DNA of 64,000 nucleotides from positions 3,224,001 through 3,288,000 of the forward strand of contig JAQGEQ010000380.1 of assembly GCA_034620365.1 (NCBI GenBank), given 5' to 3'. The stretch is from Pegea sp. RAD2-039. Taxonomy: Eukaryota > Chordata > Thaliacea > Salpida > Salpidae. Made by a program: the position numbers and the translations under genes. Below are positions 17,883 to 31,380 of this stretch, in pieces. The notes beneath the pieces were generated by a model that was not told the DNA's origin, did no database searches, and saw nothing but the letters and a program-made list of their open reading frames with translations. Each line of letters starts with the position of its first letter. Within the stretch, counting starts at the first letter, position 1.

Positions 17883-19845
17883 GCACAATATTTTTTCCCG
17901 TATTTTGATTGTTCTTCATTTTCTTAGATAATTAAAATCATGGTATGATTGTTTCTAGAGAATTTCTTTTATCTACTGTTCTTTAGTCACTTGTAACATT
18001 TCAACTTGCCTTCTATGCGGTTAGTGCTGTTGATTTCATCTAAATTGATTTTTTATAAAACCTTTAAAAACTATATTAAATGCAATAAACAAAAAAATCA
18101 AACCAATCTCTCATTTAGAATAAGCTCCTGGTTTTTTTCAACCATCAGTTTTTTAAAAAAAGCTGTAAGTAGAGATTTTTAAAGTATTCAATTTGCATTT
18201 AAAAAAAATGTTTTATTTCAATTTTCATTCATTTTAGACAAGATCTCAAAACTCGAAATAATACTAGTTTGTTTCTATCAAAGTAAAATGTTATCTGAGA
18301 GTAGGCTTGTTGACTTAATTAGTGTTTCGACCAAGAACAATTTATTATAATTAAGAATCTATTAATCGATTTTCAGATATTTTCTAATTTGAATTACATG
18401 AGGTATTTTTCATTGGTATTTTGAGAACATGTTGATCAAATAGCTAAGATTAAGTATTTATCAATTTCTACTAAAAGTACATTCAAACTATTTTTGTAGT
18501 CAAATGGTTTCTTCTCAATCAAAATTATAAAGTATCACTGGTAGAAATCATCTTTAGCTTGAATTTTATTAAACTCAATTAAAATTTCTTTTCAAAAGCT
18601 TAAAGGAAATCTTTTTTCATCCGTTAAGTCATTCTATAAAAAACAATTCATTAATGTCTAAAAATACTTTCTCCAAAACTTCAAATTCGTAAATCATTCT
18701 TTTGTATTTACTTTTTTCGAAGAAAAATTTTTACAATCAACTCTAAATGTCAATTATGAACGTCAAGAACCTCAAGAAATTAGAAGAATGCAAAAAGAAT
18801 ATCAGAGATATCTATCTGATTCAATGTTACAGATGGTTGAGTAGCAAGGAGCGATTTTGAATTTCTTAACATTCTATTGTAAGGGTACTTATTTACAAAA
18901 TGACATCATTTTAACATCTCTTTTAACTACCTTCAAAATATATTTTTCTACAAGCGCTGACTCATGATCACAATCTACTAAAACTTTGTAAATTTATAAC
19001 TTCTTGAACTGGAAGTTTTTCATAGGATGCTTTTTAACATTTTCTTACATTTAACAACCAATAAGTTAGCATAAACAGACCCAAGAACATATGCAGTAAT
19101 TTTGATGATGTCTTATTTGGCTGGAAGAAGATTATAAATTCTCAATTAGAACTCTATGCTGGCAACTGATTACTTAATTTAAAAGTAGCTCATCTAGAGT
19201 ATTAATCTTCCTTGCAAAAAATGTTTTACAAATAAAAATCAAACTCATAAAATTTATTTCATATTGCAAACAACTCAATCTTCATATCTTGTTTAAATAT
19301 TGTAAGTTTATATTTGTATTTTCTTTAATTTTTTAATTTATATTTTATATCATAATTATATTAATTTAGCTAAGATCAACTTACTAATCATTACTTTTAC
19401 TAAATTATAAAACCTTATAACCGTATATACTCGGATATTTTAATCAAATAAAAAAGATTTTTTGAGTATATTTTACAAGTTACTTGCTACTGAAAGGTTC
19501 GATACAATAGTATTAGTAAAACGCTTTGAAAGATTATTTTAGTGGGTAACACTAATATAAGAAATTAAACATTATGTCAGTGTTATATAAAATTTTCTAT
19601 CATTACTGATAAAACTGCTTTTAACTCATCTCGATATTGAATAACAGGAGGTTTTTGTTACCAAGTAAATCAATCTATGCAAGTAGGCGGAAGATCTTAA
19701 GAAAGACATTAATTTATTAATATTATTAATTCAAGTTAAATAGTTTGTGCAGTTTTCTAATCTTTCTAAAACATAATCTTATTTTTCAAATTAATAGTTT
19801 GTGTTCTTTTTTTATTTCAACTACTTTGTTATAAAGACAATCAAA
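17883..19845. other. Intergenic AT-rich region with one possible orphan exon
   Basis: Apart from the exon-like stretch at 18723-18844 (separate entry), I see only AT-rich sequence with T and A runs and no repeat array. Confidence 0.5.
18723..18844 (+). CDS. Possible terminal coding exon of an unseen gene
   Basis: After a pyrimidine-rich tract ending in AG (18721-18722), a frame of 39 codons runs to TAG at 18842-18844. Its composition is protein-like, charged and helical (NYERQEPQEIRRMQKEYQRY, then LSDSMLQMVE), unlike the Phe/Ile/Lys/Asn bias of chance ORFs here. The frame needs one base from a preceding exon, which I could not find; an ATG peptide at about 18656 ends in a possible donor but its phase does not fit. 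It may be the last exon of a small gene, a relic, or chance. Confidence 0.28.
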
Positions 19846-21373
19846 ATGGGAAATTGCTGTTTCAAGCAAAAGAAACTCTCAGAAAATAGGTATGCGATTG
19901 AAGTTATCTCTAGTTAAGCTCGCTTGAATAAAATCATATAAAAGTCTATATCATTAGTATTTACATCACCTTGTTAAAAAATGTTTTCAATTTGGTAGAG
20001 ATACTGAAATATTGGAAGAAATTAAAAGAAATTCATTTAATGAAACTTATGAGATGATTACACTCAATCGGATTGCCTCTTCTGATTTATCAGTCGTTCC
20101 GTGGAACAGCAAAGATTTGATTCCACAAATAAATGGTACCAACTGTGAAAATATCTTTTAAAAATATTTGCTAATTTGTGAATGTTGAATGTTAGAAGTA
20201 TGTGCATTGAGGAAAGCTTCAAGTAACTTTATGATCAAACAAGTTGATGCAAAAGATGAAGAAAATGTTAGAAAGTAAATTAAACTGATAAAACTAAAAC
20301 TTAATACTTAAAGATTATTTATAGATTAGTTAAGGAGGCTGAGTTATTGAAAAATCTTCATCACGAAAATGTAGTTCCGTTTTATGACTTCTTTTTTTCT
20401 TTTACTGGTTGTTATTGCTTACAAACAGCATTTGATGGAAAAGATTTGCAAAAAATGATCAAAGAAAAAAAAGGTAAGGAATCAATTTCATCTGTATTCT
20501 GATGATGGCTACTAAACTATATTTCAGAGCCTTACGCCTTCGATTTTATAATGAGGGTATCGAAGAAGACTGCTGAAGCTTTATCTTATCTTCATAACCA
20601 AAAGCTTCTTCTCCATGGAAACTTAAACAGCTCTTCAATTCTCGTAAAAGTAATAAATGTAATAAAAGTTTGTAGTTTTTAAATCAATTTAATATTTTTA
20701 TGGATAAAAATTGTTGTCTAAATCTCTTAAGATTTTAATTTATCTTTTCTTTAGAATAATAGTGAAGAAGTTAAAGTATCTAGTTTTCAAAATTCCATCA
20801 AATTAAACGAGGACCTCCTTTCTCTCTACGAAGATGTCAAGTACTTGGGTGATTTTCATAGATCTCCAACGGAAGTTTTTAATGGTTCAAAAAGTTTTAA
20901 TTAAATCTTATCTGTTTATTTTCTAAGTTAATCTGCTTTTAGAACTTATACTTTGAAAATGTTGATGATTTTTATATGCTTTTACGAAATCTAAAAGTTT
21001 ATTTTTCTAAAGGTCTACGATTGACCCACAAAGTAGATATTTATTTATACGGTCTTATCATATATGAAATGTTGACATTAGCTGAACCATATTCACATCT
21101 TTGGAATAAAACCAATCAAGCGGAACTAAAACCTCAACTGCTAGAGCATTTCGGTTTGTTTTAACTCTAGCTTCATTAACTGTTTAACTAATTAAATGGT
21201 TTTATGTAGGCAAGAGACCACCGCTAATAAATTTTTCGTTTAATAGCTCTTATAAAGACTGCATTGTACTTTTTGTTGCTTGCACTAACACTGTTGCTGA
21301 GATGAGGCCTTCTGCCACTGATATTTGTAGTGCTTTTAGTAATCCAAAAGGATTCATCATACCTGTTCATTAG
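19846..21373 (+). CDS. Putative lipid-anchored pseudokinase, 341 aa
   Basis: The exons 19846-19889, 19999-20135, 20196-20274, 20325-20473, 20528-20649, 20755-20874, 20943-21153 and 21210-21373 join in phase. The N-terminus MGNCCFKQKK fits N-myristoylation plus palmitoylation, predicting membrane attachment. A protein-kinase fold follows: FMIKQVD (VAIK lysine kept), EAELLKNLHHENVVPFYDFF (helix C glutamate kept), then HGNLNSSSILV where active kinases have HRDLKxxN, and VSSFQ where DFG should be. The C-lobe is clear: KVDIYLYGLIIYEMLTLAEPY and MRPSATDIC. Loss of the catalytic Asp, Lys and Asn together with the metal-binding Asp argues that it does not transfer phosphate. It looks tyrosine-kinase-like, but I cannot name a family. 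The donor at 20875 is the least certain join; a later in-phase donor would add a few residues. Confidence 0.75.
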
Positions 21374-24300
21374 GACATTTAAAAAATTCCATTTTTTCAT
21401 CTTTACATTTTGTATTTACTAGTTTATATATCAAGTACAATTCTTCAAGCATTTTAAAATATGTTTAGAATTTTTAGAAATCTAATTTGTAAATACTTTT
21501 ATTACATCCTCTTGTTTCAATGAATACGTTACTGAACGTCACAAATAAACGAAGCTTATAGAAACTTTAATCTTTACTAACTTGTATACTTGACGTATTT
21601 TATCTACTTTATATAGAACAAATGTTATGATGCACAATTGCTGAATAAACTTTGATATTAAAAAGTATTTGATTTGGTTATTAATTTAGTTTTTTTGTTC
21701 ACAATTGTAACATACAATAAATAAATTCAATTTGTTACAAAATTATATAAATAGAAACTACTAAAAGCAAAATCTTTTATGAAATAGTCAAAGAATGTTT
21801 TATTGACGTAGTCTAAACATATAAAACAAAACAAACTTAGCTATTCATGTTTTAAATTAATTTAACTGTTCAATATGTATATTATAAAACTTAGAACTTG
21901 TAAAGGTGTTTGATTAAACATTTACTTTTACGGCGTGAAAAAAAATGTAATAAATCTTAATAAACTAGATTCGTTGGTTTTTATGAATCAGAATTTCTAA
22001 CTAACCGTCGAATTATGCTCAGTACCTTTTGACGCTTATAAACTAGGTAAATACGGATAAAATGATAAATAATTAATTGCAAAGTTTCAAAAGTCAACAA
22101 AACTTTAGAGCAAAACATTGTTTAGTGAAAAGTAGCTTACCTTATCTACCGGGCCATACCATCTGCATGAATGAAATAAAGTTACTTAATATTTTAAAGT
22201 CTATAATTATCTTACAACTTTTAAGTTTTGAGTAGTAATCACGTCTTCAAGTTTTAGTAAAATATATTCAAGTTAGTTCTATAAGTAATAATCTATATTT
22301 ATATCTTGTTTTTTTGATGTATTAGTCAAATGATTTCTTGTAGCAAGTGTTTGAACAGTTTGTTTTAGTTTATATTGCCGTTATATATGTTACAGGCCGC
22401 AAAGGAAGTTAGCATTTTGTCAAAATACGTGCCAATGGTTTGACTTTATAAAATATCAGCCTCTGTGTAGCCGTTACTTAATATATTTTGAAAAGTTTAC
22501 AATTTATCAATGGTTTGCAATGAGCTTGTATAAATAAATGTTTGATAAGATTTTTGTTAGTTTTTAGTTTAACTTCTGACTTTTGTGTGATGAAACTTTT
22601 AACAAGAAGCTTCTAAATCAGATAGAGCACCTTAAACGTGAGGTGTTTCATACATAAACAAAACTTCAAGACAGTTCTGTGGGCTGACTGCTTTACCGAT
22701 ATTAGCAAGATAAAATTTTAGAAAGAGTTTTATCAGTTATTTTAATTTTTTTTATTTGCTGGTTGCAAGTTTTATAAGAAAGAGTTAAATACTTGTGATT
22801 TGTAAGTTGACTTTTTAAAATCAAGATTTTTAACTTTAATATACATTAAAAAAAGAATAGTTAAGTTGTTTTATTATATTATTTTGTATTTTGTGCTTTT
22901 GCTGTGTTGACTTTGTCGTTCAAAAAGCACTTTAATGCAAACTAATAAAAAAATTGCATAATATAAATTTTTTGCTTATATAAGTTTTATTTTTGTATTT
23001 GAAAATTTAAGCTGATATACCAAATAGTTTGGCTATTGATATAAGATTGACTTTTTTAGAAATGATATTGTTGTGTTATGCATTTGACTTGTAAAGTTTC
23101 AAACTAATCTCTCTTAAGGCTAAGTAATGAAACTTCTTGATATTTCCTTTTGAAAATGTCGAATCTGGTTTTATTAAACTAAGTATGAATGAGTATAACG
23201 GAAGCGATATTTTAGGTAAACACTTTTTTGACTAAAACTGATTTATCCTATTTTGTACTTTGAATTTCAAGTGAAGTTCAAATTTTATTGATCACTCAAG
23301 TAGCTATCGTACTAAAATATTTATGAAATAAGATTGCCTACTTCATAGATTACATCTTAAAATGTTTTAGATAATATATTTCAATGTGGAAAAGTTTCAA
23401 TTTTGTAAATTAAGTGAATACTTTAATAAAATACTGAATAACAAGCTGATAAAGTTCAACTGATAAGGTAACATTTAGTTACAAAAAGGAACCTTAAATA
23501 TAATTTAATAAGATTGACAGAATTTTTTTGGTTGTAATAACTGGTCCACGATCAGTTCAAAAAGCTATAAAATACTATTTAATGTTTTGGTAAACTTTAT
23601 AAAGTTTAGTATAAACTAATTCAGTCTTTTAGTCTTCTATTTTTCAAAATTAAAAAATTGTAAACAATAATTAAGCACAAAATTTATCTTTAAAGTTTTC
23701 CAGTAAATAACTAAAACTAGTAAGACAAATTCATATTCATTACATTTTACAAACTATAAAATGCTGTCAATCAACCTATTTTCTTTGTTTATATTTCTTG
23801 AATGTTTACACTATAATATGACTCTTATTTATTTTTACTTTTAAGCATTTACAATAGTTTTTTTATTGTTTTAATGACCTGGGTAGTATTCAGAAAAGCC
23901 AAAGACTTGTTTCTTGATAATTTATATTTATGTTTTTTAAGCTGTTTATTTCTATACTTTATTGTTATTTCTATCAGTATAATTTTTAGGTAATTTTTTA
24001 TTTAGTTTATTTGCAGGAAATTTTCTTAAATATTTTCAAAAATTATCTATTTTGATTTTTCAAATAAAAATCAAAGCTTATTTTAAATATTGATTATATT
24101 AGTTATAAAATAATTATTTGAAAACTAATTTGTTTTCTTAATATGAAACACCCGATAAATTTCAAATAAACGTTTAGAGTATTGCTTTAATGTATATTTT
24201 TGATAACTAAATGTGAATGTTACTTATCATTAAACATGTTTTTAAATATTATATAATTAGTTTTAATTTCTGAAACGTAAATTTTCTAAAAATAGTAAAT

Positions 24301-24461
24301 AATATAAAGCTTTATTTTTATATAGAGGCAGTCAATACTGCAGTTTTACAACCTTTAGATTGATTATTCATCATATAAACTTAGATTTGTATTTCTTATA
24401 GTAAGACGTTTATTAGGTCAAAATTTGTAATCATATCACTGTTGAAACTAAACTAAATAAA
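21374..24461. other. Long AT-rich intergenic region
   Basis: Three kilobases between the pseudokinase and the formin. All six frames are broken at short intervals and composition is uniformly AT-rich. No RNA gene, repeat array or exon was recognised. Confidence 0.6.
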
Positions 24462-27400
24462 ATGACGTCACGCATAAGAAGCTTCAAAGTAAGCAAGGTA
24501 AGTCTATTTAAATTGATATATATATTAAATCTTTTGAATTTTTGGATAAAAATACGTTTTCGGAATGATACTCTCAAAAAATTATATAAGTTGCTTTAAA
24601 TAAATTATGTATTCTTTAAATAGTTGATCATATAAATATTATAATGACTTGCAAAAAACTCTTTATCTCTAATTCTTTTTTCTATATAGCTGAAATTTCA
24701 GTCATTTGATATCTGCAGTAATTATTGATTTGATTTTTAGTTTTAATATGACAGTTTTTCAAGCAAACTGAAATAAGTATGCTTATTTAGTTATTCGATT
24801 TATGATTGACATAATATTCATGAATAATTCGATTTGAAATGCAAACCTTATTTTTGAGCTCTGTTGTTATTTCTATAAGTTTATTTTTTTGAGCATACGT
24901 AATACTCGTTACCGGAAACAAAACTTCATAACCGGAATTACTCAGTCGATAATAATCAAGAGAGATATATAAACGATAACGTTCTGTTCATGATTTGCTG
25001 TTTCATGTGTTATTGTTGGCACAATTTTCATTTACTATTGAATTTAAGGTATGAAAAGCAAGAAACACTTAAAATAATTTTGAATTTACTTTTTTCTGTA
25101 AAAAAAATCAATAAAATTTTTTATAAGTTTTAAAGTGGCTTATGCTACCTTATTGATTTTCAATAAAATATAACGATAGACAGAAGTCGGTAGATGTCAG
25201 TTTGAAATTTTGCTTTTACTAATATTCCGTTTTTAGTTCTTATCTGATTTCTGTTATTAATATTTTCAATAAAGTTGCGTAGGATGAAAACTTTTTTTCT
25301 ATATATAGCTCTTAGTGTTTAGAAAACAGTTTTTTTTTAGTGACAACATTTATCCTAAAATAATCAAAATATTGTTTGTAAATTTATATTAATAGATTTA
25401 TTGCTTTTTTGCGTTCACTCTATGAGCTTCAAACAGTTTTCTTTTAATCTTTAAAAATGTTTTAATTAAAAATATCTGAATAAAAAAATGTCGAAAATGT
25501 TATTTGAAAGTTTGATTTGAGTATTGAAAAAATCTCATGAATTTAGTTGTAAAAAATCTCGATTACTAAAATGTATCTTTAAGCGCAGACATCATCCGCT
25601 AAAGATAAATCTACTAAATTCAAAAAAGGAATCACTAGATCCTTTAGAAAAATCAAAGAGGTAGATAAAACTATGGCTCATCAAAAGAGGATCAGTAATG
25701 AGGATCAATTATGGTTGATGAGTCAAGTAAAGGAGCAGAAAATGACGATTGATGAAGCTGTTAGCTGGACTGAGTCGAGGGAGCTAGAACTGCGTATGGG
25801 AGAAGAAGATATTAAGGTAGTGAAAGAAAATGAAAAGAAGCAATTTGATATTTCTTTTTCTTTGATCTTGTTTAATTTCATTGACACTTTTCATTTTAGG
25901 TTTCTGATGAGAAAAAATTGAAGCAGTCAAAGAAACCTAAAAATGGCCTAAAGAGCTTCCTGACTAAGAAAAAACCTTTAGAAGTAACAAAATTCTACAT
26001 AAATCTAGAAAAACTTAATTTGAAAGTTTATACAATTTTATTCGTACACATTCAGCTTGTAACCTCTCTCAAAACCAATTCTATAGTAACTATTTCATCT
26101 CAAAATTTGATCTCAACAATCACCATGAAGACCAAAAAGTCTTTGGTTAAAGATTATTAATCAAGACTCTGTGATACAGAACAAAATACCTGAAACAAAC
26201 GGAAAAGCTAGTGAAAAGCCCACAGCGGTTCAAATGTACAACTTTATAGTATTTGTTCAGAGGAAATCAAAGCCTCAACAGAAAAGAATTTTACAGGTGA
26301 ACGATTGACTGATAAAAAGTGTTATTTAATTAATAATTATTCAAGGTTGATTTTGAAACAAAAGTTTTGGCACTTATTGATCATGGAAATTTTGTGAAAA
26401 CTGAGAAATTTAGTTCGATTATGACAGTTGAAGGACAGGTAAGTTACTTCGTGGACTTGCAAAATTCATTCTTAACTAATGTTTTTATTACTACATCATT
26501 GTAATGTGTTTTTCTAATAAGTAATTAGAGCTTATTATGATTACTTTGGTTTATTTTAGAATGTTTCCTTCTCTAATTAAGAATTTGTTTATAATATGTC
26601 TTTTAGAACTCTAAGCATTTATCCATTCACTTTGAAGATAGTTTTGATGTTGATATCGCGATGGAAACACTTTCAGATAAGATTAAGGTGAGAATGAAAC
26701 TAGATTAATCAACGATGAACAGCTGTTTCTAGCATAAAGTATTTGGTATTAATTGTTTATCATGAGTTCTACATATGACACAAAATCTAAATGAGCAATG
26801 ATTTAATTTCATGATCTGTAAGACTCTTCTGTTAGCAAAAGCGTCAATATCTTTGTTGAAAGCTGAAGGTAGTTCAACTTGTGTGTCCCAAACTGTTTAC
26901 AGCTGATTCGTCTTCTTCACGTAATCATGGAACAAAATGAATACGAAGAGAAAGGACTTTCATTCAACCAACTCGAAAGATTACAGCAAAGCTTCACTGT
27001 CATCAAAGCAGGAGTCTTGGAGCGAGAAGAAGCGTTCGGAACGATAACATGGATCAGGTTTGTCATCTTTAAGATAATGATGTTATTTTGATGACGTCAT
27101 TTGCTACAGGCGTTACGTTGAAGTTAGATCCGGAGAGCTGGCTTACTACCGCATTGATGAAGAAGAGCAATCATCTGCTCTTAATGTAGTCCGACTTGCT
27201 CCTGGAAGCATCCTCATAAATATTCTCACTGATTCGTCATTTCAGTTTTCAACTATTAGCGAAACTTACAAGTAAGTCACGTGACAAGCTCTGAGCTGTG
27301 AAAAGCTGATTTGAAAATTTGTTTGAAGATTTAAAGTCTGCGGTGATGCCAAATATTACAAAGAGCTTCGTGATGAGTGGATTGCTGCAATCAAATCCGC

Positions 27401-30400
27401 TTCTCACAGGGACTACCTGGATGCTGAAAGTATCCCAGATATTTCTACGGATGTAGCTAGTGTTGATCGTCAAAGCATCAGCGGTTTAGAAAAGATTTTA
27501 AAAGTAAAAACAATTCTAACATTTCAAATTATTCCTCTCCTCTTCTGCAGGATTTACAAAAATACAGAAATACGAGTAAGAAAAGCTCCGAAGCACAATT
27601 GAAGATTAATCAGGCACTGGAACTTGTTCAAGAGGCAATTTTGGAAGAAGAAAGAGACAGCAAACGGGAGTCCAACAGAAACTCAAGAAAAAACTCTCTT
27701 TTTAAAGGAATCTTTTCAAAGAACAAAAACTACTCTGAAGATATCCGACCAATATCTTTAGTTTCCAACATTGATTATCCTTCCGAGGTCTTTAAGATCC
27801 CAGATGAAGATCCTGCAAAGGTTACTTCATTTGGAGCGGAGGAGGAAGTAAAAGATGTTCCGACAAATGAATCATTAAAAGAAGTCTCTGATATAAAAAA
27901 GGATTCTGAAGGATCAGATTCAGATGTAGAAGCTTCTCAAGTTCCGATGCTCAAGATTGATCTTGATCAGATTCTTAAACTTTCTAAATCTCTAAGTAAA
28001 GTCCCTGGATCATTACGAAGATCTTCGGATGCCCTTGTTACGAAAAACGTTTCCTCACTTCCGTCATCTAAGCCTACCACTCTTAAAGTCGCTACTGTTC
28101 CTATCTCATCTTCTAAATCAGATCCCATTATCCGAGACTCTACTTATCCAACGCCGCTAAACACTAAAACTTCTTTCAACTCTTCTCCGGAGTCGTCTTC
28201 TGACATCGTTTCTCAGCAGATCGATTGCTCTTCGCTGCCAGCATCCTCAGAATCAATCCGTCCCTCAACAAAGACACCTACAACAGAGGACCCTACTTCA
28301 AAGGACCCTACTTTAACAGATGAACTTCCCTCACCAGAGCCACCTGCTTCAACAGAAGCATCTTCTCCCATCATAGAAAGTTATATCCCACCACATCCAG
28401 CCGGGATTCCTCTTCCACCACCAGTTCCCTCTCCTCCACCTCTAGCTGGAATTCCTCCTCCTCCCTTGATAGAGATTCCTCCACCTCCAGTAGGGATTCC
28501 TCTTCCCCCGCCTCCAGTAGGAATTCCTCTTCCCCCACCTCCAGTAGGGATTCCTCTCCCCCCACCTCCAGTAGGGATCCTTACTCCCCAACCTCCAATA
28601 GGGATTCCTACTCCTCCTCCTCCACCTTCAGGAGGAGTTATTCCTTCATCAACCTCTGGATCCCTTCTTCTACCTCCATCAAATTCTGTTATTTCAAAAA
28701 CGAAGAGGACTCGCGTGTTTCATTGGAATCCGACTCCAAAAGATCTTGTCAGTCATTTCTGGATCTTACTACCCACAACTCTTTCAACTTTTTTTTAGAT
28801 TGGAAAAAGTCTTTGGAAGAAGCTTCCAGATGTAAGCTCCTTGGTCGATTTCGAGAAGATCTACGAAGATTTTGCAGTGAAGACAGTGAAAGGATCAAAT
28901 GATGAAAATAAATCCCCAAAAATAAAGATTAAACCAAAGAAGATCACTTACCTGGATCAAAAGACTGCTCAGAATCTGGGAATCTTTTTGGCGGGATTTA
29001 AATTTCGAAAAGAGGAGCTTGTGAAAAAAATCTCAATTGTCAGTGTCAAAGATGGAGGACTGCTGAGTGGCCAAATTGAGAATTTGATTAAGTTTGTGGT
29101 CCCATCATCACCAAAACCACTTTTGCAAGTCTTTTTCTTTATAGATTTTGCCCTGAACCTGATTTGAAAACTTTGTACGATAAACACATCTCAGAACCAA
29201 AAGTTTTGACCCGAGAGGACCTTTTTATGATGCAGGTCAGTTGCTAAGCTAATTGCTTTGTTAAAAGGATTGAGTTAACAACGAATTTGCATAACTTTAT
29301 AATCACGTGACGTAATAATTAAATGTGGTTTAAGCTGTAATGTAGTAAAAACCAGAAAATTGGTTACATAGAAATGGGTTTTTTATCTTGTTGATATTTC
29401 AGTTATGTTCAATTCCCAAGCTTAGTATCAGATTAGACATCTTGAAGCAACTTCATGAACTACCTCAGCAAATGGAAGGACTCTTACCTGTAAGCAACTT
29501 CATCTAGATAGTCAAGCTTGACTTCTTGGCTCACATTTATTATTTGGTTCTGTCGATTTGAAATCTTTAGAATTTACAATAATTAAAACTAAGTATACCT
29601 TAGATTTGAAATCAAATGAGTTCATAATATTAATTATCAATATGTTGTTTCAAAAGCATCGATTAGTTATCATCTTTTTATTCTATCTTCTTAAGGAGAA
29701 CTTTTCGGTTTATCAAACGTCAAGTTAATAATTTGTAGGAAATGGAAATACTTCTGTCAGCTTGTGAGCAGCTGTTAACTAGTAAACTTTTTGACGAATT
29801 TTTGGCATATTTCAAAGCGATTACAAACCAAATCAACTCTCATAATAGTAAAGGAACTGCTGAAGGAATCAGTTTATCCTCTTTATCACAAGTAACTTTT
29901 TATTTGTTAACTCATTTGGTATTATCAGAAACATAATGCTCATATAAAATTTATAAGACATCATTTCCATTAATGATTAATTGAAAAACAAAAACTTTTT
30001 TAGAAGGCAGTTTTTTACTGTAAACAAATAATAAAATATTACAGATTAAAATAAAAGTTAATTTTTGTAATATATAAAAGAAAAAAATAATTTGACTTTT
30101 ATTGTATCCAGACTTTTGCAATGCGAACAAATGATAGAAAGAGAAGTTTATTGCAAGTTTTAATATCTGTCATCAAAGAAAAGGCTCCTCATATATTACA
30201 ACTACCAAATGATCTTACAAGTGTTAGTAGAGCAAAATCTTGTGAGTAACAACTTATTTATGTCTAATGGTAGTTACTAAACCTGTTTATTTTTATATTT
30301 CAATAAGAATAGGTTTTTAGTCATTGTCTTATTTCTAAATATATTTATGAGTGAATCATGTCACTTAATAAAAATTTCATTAAAGATTTAATAATACTCA

Positions 30401-31380
30401 AAAAGTCTAAATTTGTTTATACAATTTTGACAGATTCAACGAAAGGCTTGATTGCAGAGGTTGATGGTGAGTAATTTAAAGAATATTTTGTCAGATTGCT
30501 TTCAAAATCAATTTTAACAGTCATTCGTAAAAGCTTGTTCAAAGTTGAAAACAACAGCAAGTTTTTGCGTCGGAAAAAGCAGCAATTAGGTGACGATATT
30601 GTGAAGTTTTGTGAAAATGCTGAAGTGAGTTATAACATCAAAATTTAAGTGTTATAAAATAAACTTTTTTAAACCAATACAACTATTGAAATTGATAAAA
30701 AATTTTATAATAACTGTTCAATTACTGAAATCAATTAATGATTAAAGACAAAGTTTCTTAAAAACATTTAGGTCTTGTGTTTTTACAAAGTAAACATTTG
30801 AAACCACGTGCTTGACCACGAGTTACAAGCTTGAGCTAAATATTTACACTTGAGATAAAAAAAAAGAAATTTTTATAAGATCTTTTCTTTAATAATTTTG
30901 TAGCATCATCAAAATATAAGAACTTAAAAGTATATTTATTGATTGTATTTATAAAACCTTTTATTCTTTTAATTTTTTCTTGTAAATATATTTGTTGTGT
31001 TGATCATTTTTATTTAAACGATATTTAAAAAGTTTTTATTCTACTTTGTGGCTGTTTTGCTTATTTTAAAGCTTTAAAAAGTTGTTTTCGATTATGTTAC
31101 AAAATGGATTTTCACTCAAAAACTCATCTAATAGTTTTAGCTTATTACAGCTTTACCTGTTGCAACCTATGGGCTTTAATAACCTATATCTTCCTCCAAT
31201 TAGGCTGCTGTTAAGAATCAGGAAGAATCTTTGGCTCAAATGTCAGATAAATTAAAAAAAATTCATTCCAAAATGACCTCTGTACTCATCAAGTTTGGAG
31301 AACCGCAAAGTACCAATTCACAAGAGCTTTTCGGCTGGGTGGATGAATTACTAATAAACTTCAAGAAAAACTGTCGATGA
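24462..31380 (+). CDS. Formin with two PH-like regions, FH1 and FH2 (PHCF-type), 1131 aa
   Basis: Formins nucleate and elongate unbranched actin filaments. Eighteen exons join in phase: 24462-24497, 25589-25816, 25900-25983, 26180-26296, 26346-26438, 26607-26687, 26903-27057, 27110-27271, 27329-27503, 27551-28747, 28799-29091, 29145-29235, 29403-29489, 29739-29891, 30112-30241, 30434-30466, 30521-30624, 31204-31380. Approximate order: basic N-terminus (1-120); first PH-like region (150-225: RILQVDFETKVLALIDHG to IKLIRLLHVIMEQ); second PH domain (245-345: KAGVLEREE, TWIRRYVEVRSGELAYYRI, closing helix LRDEWIAAIKSA); Ser/Pro-rich stretch; FH1 (660-730) with repeated PPPPVGIPL; FH2 (755-1131), beginning FHWNPTPKDL, with LDQKTAQNLGIFLAG, FCPEPDLKTLYDKH and TNDRKRSLLQVL. 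The GNxxNxG motif is poorly kept (TNQINSHNSKGT). No GBD/FH3 or DAD was recognised. The fourth exon's acceptor is the least certain. Confidence 0.88.

Noticed and set aside
26823-26868. Extra formin exon (TLLLAKASISLLKAEG)
   Set aside because: It breaks phase with the following exon; skipping it joins SDKIK to LIRLLHVIMEQ in frame, which is also the natural end of the PH-like helix.
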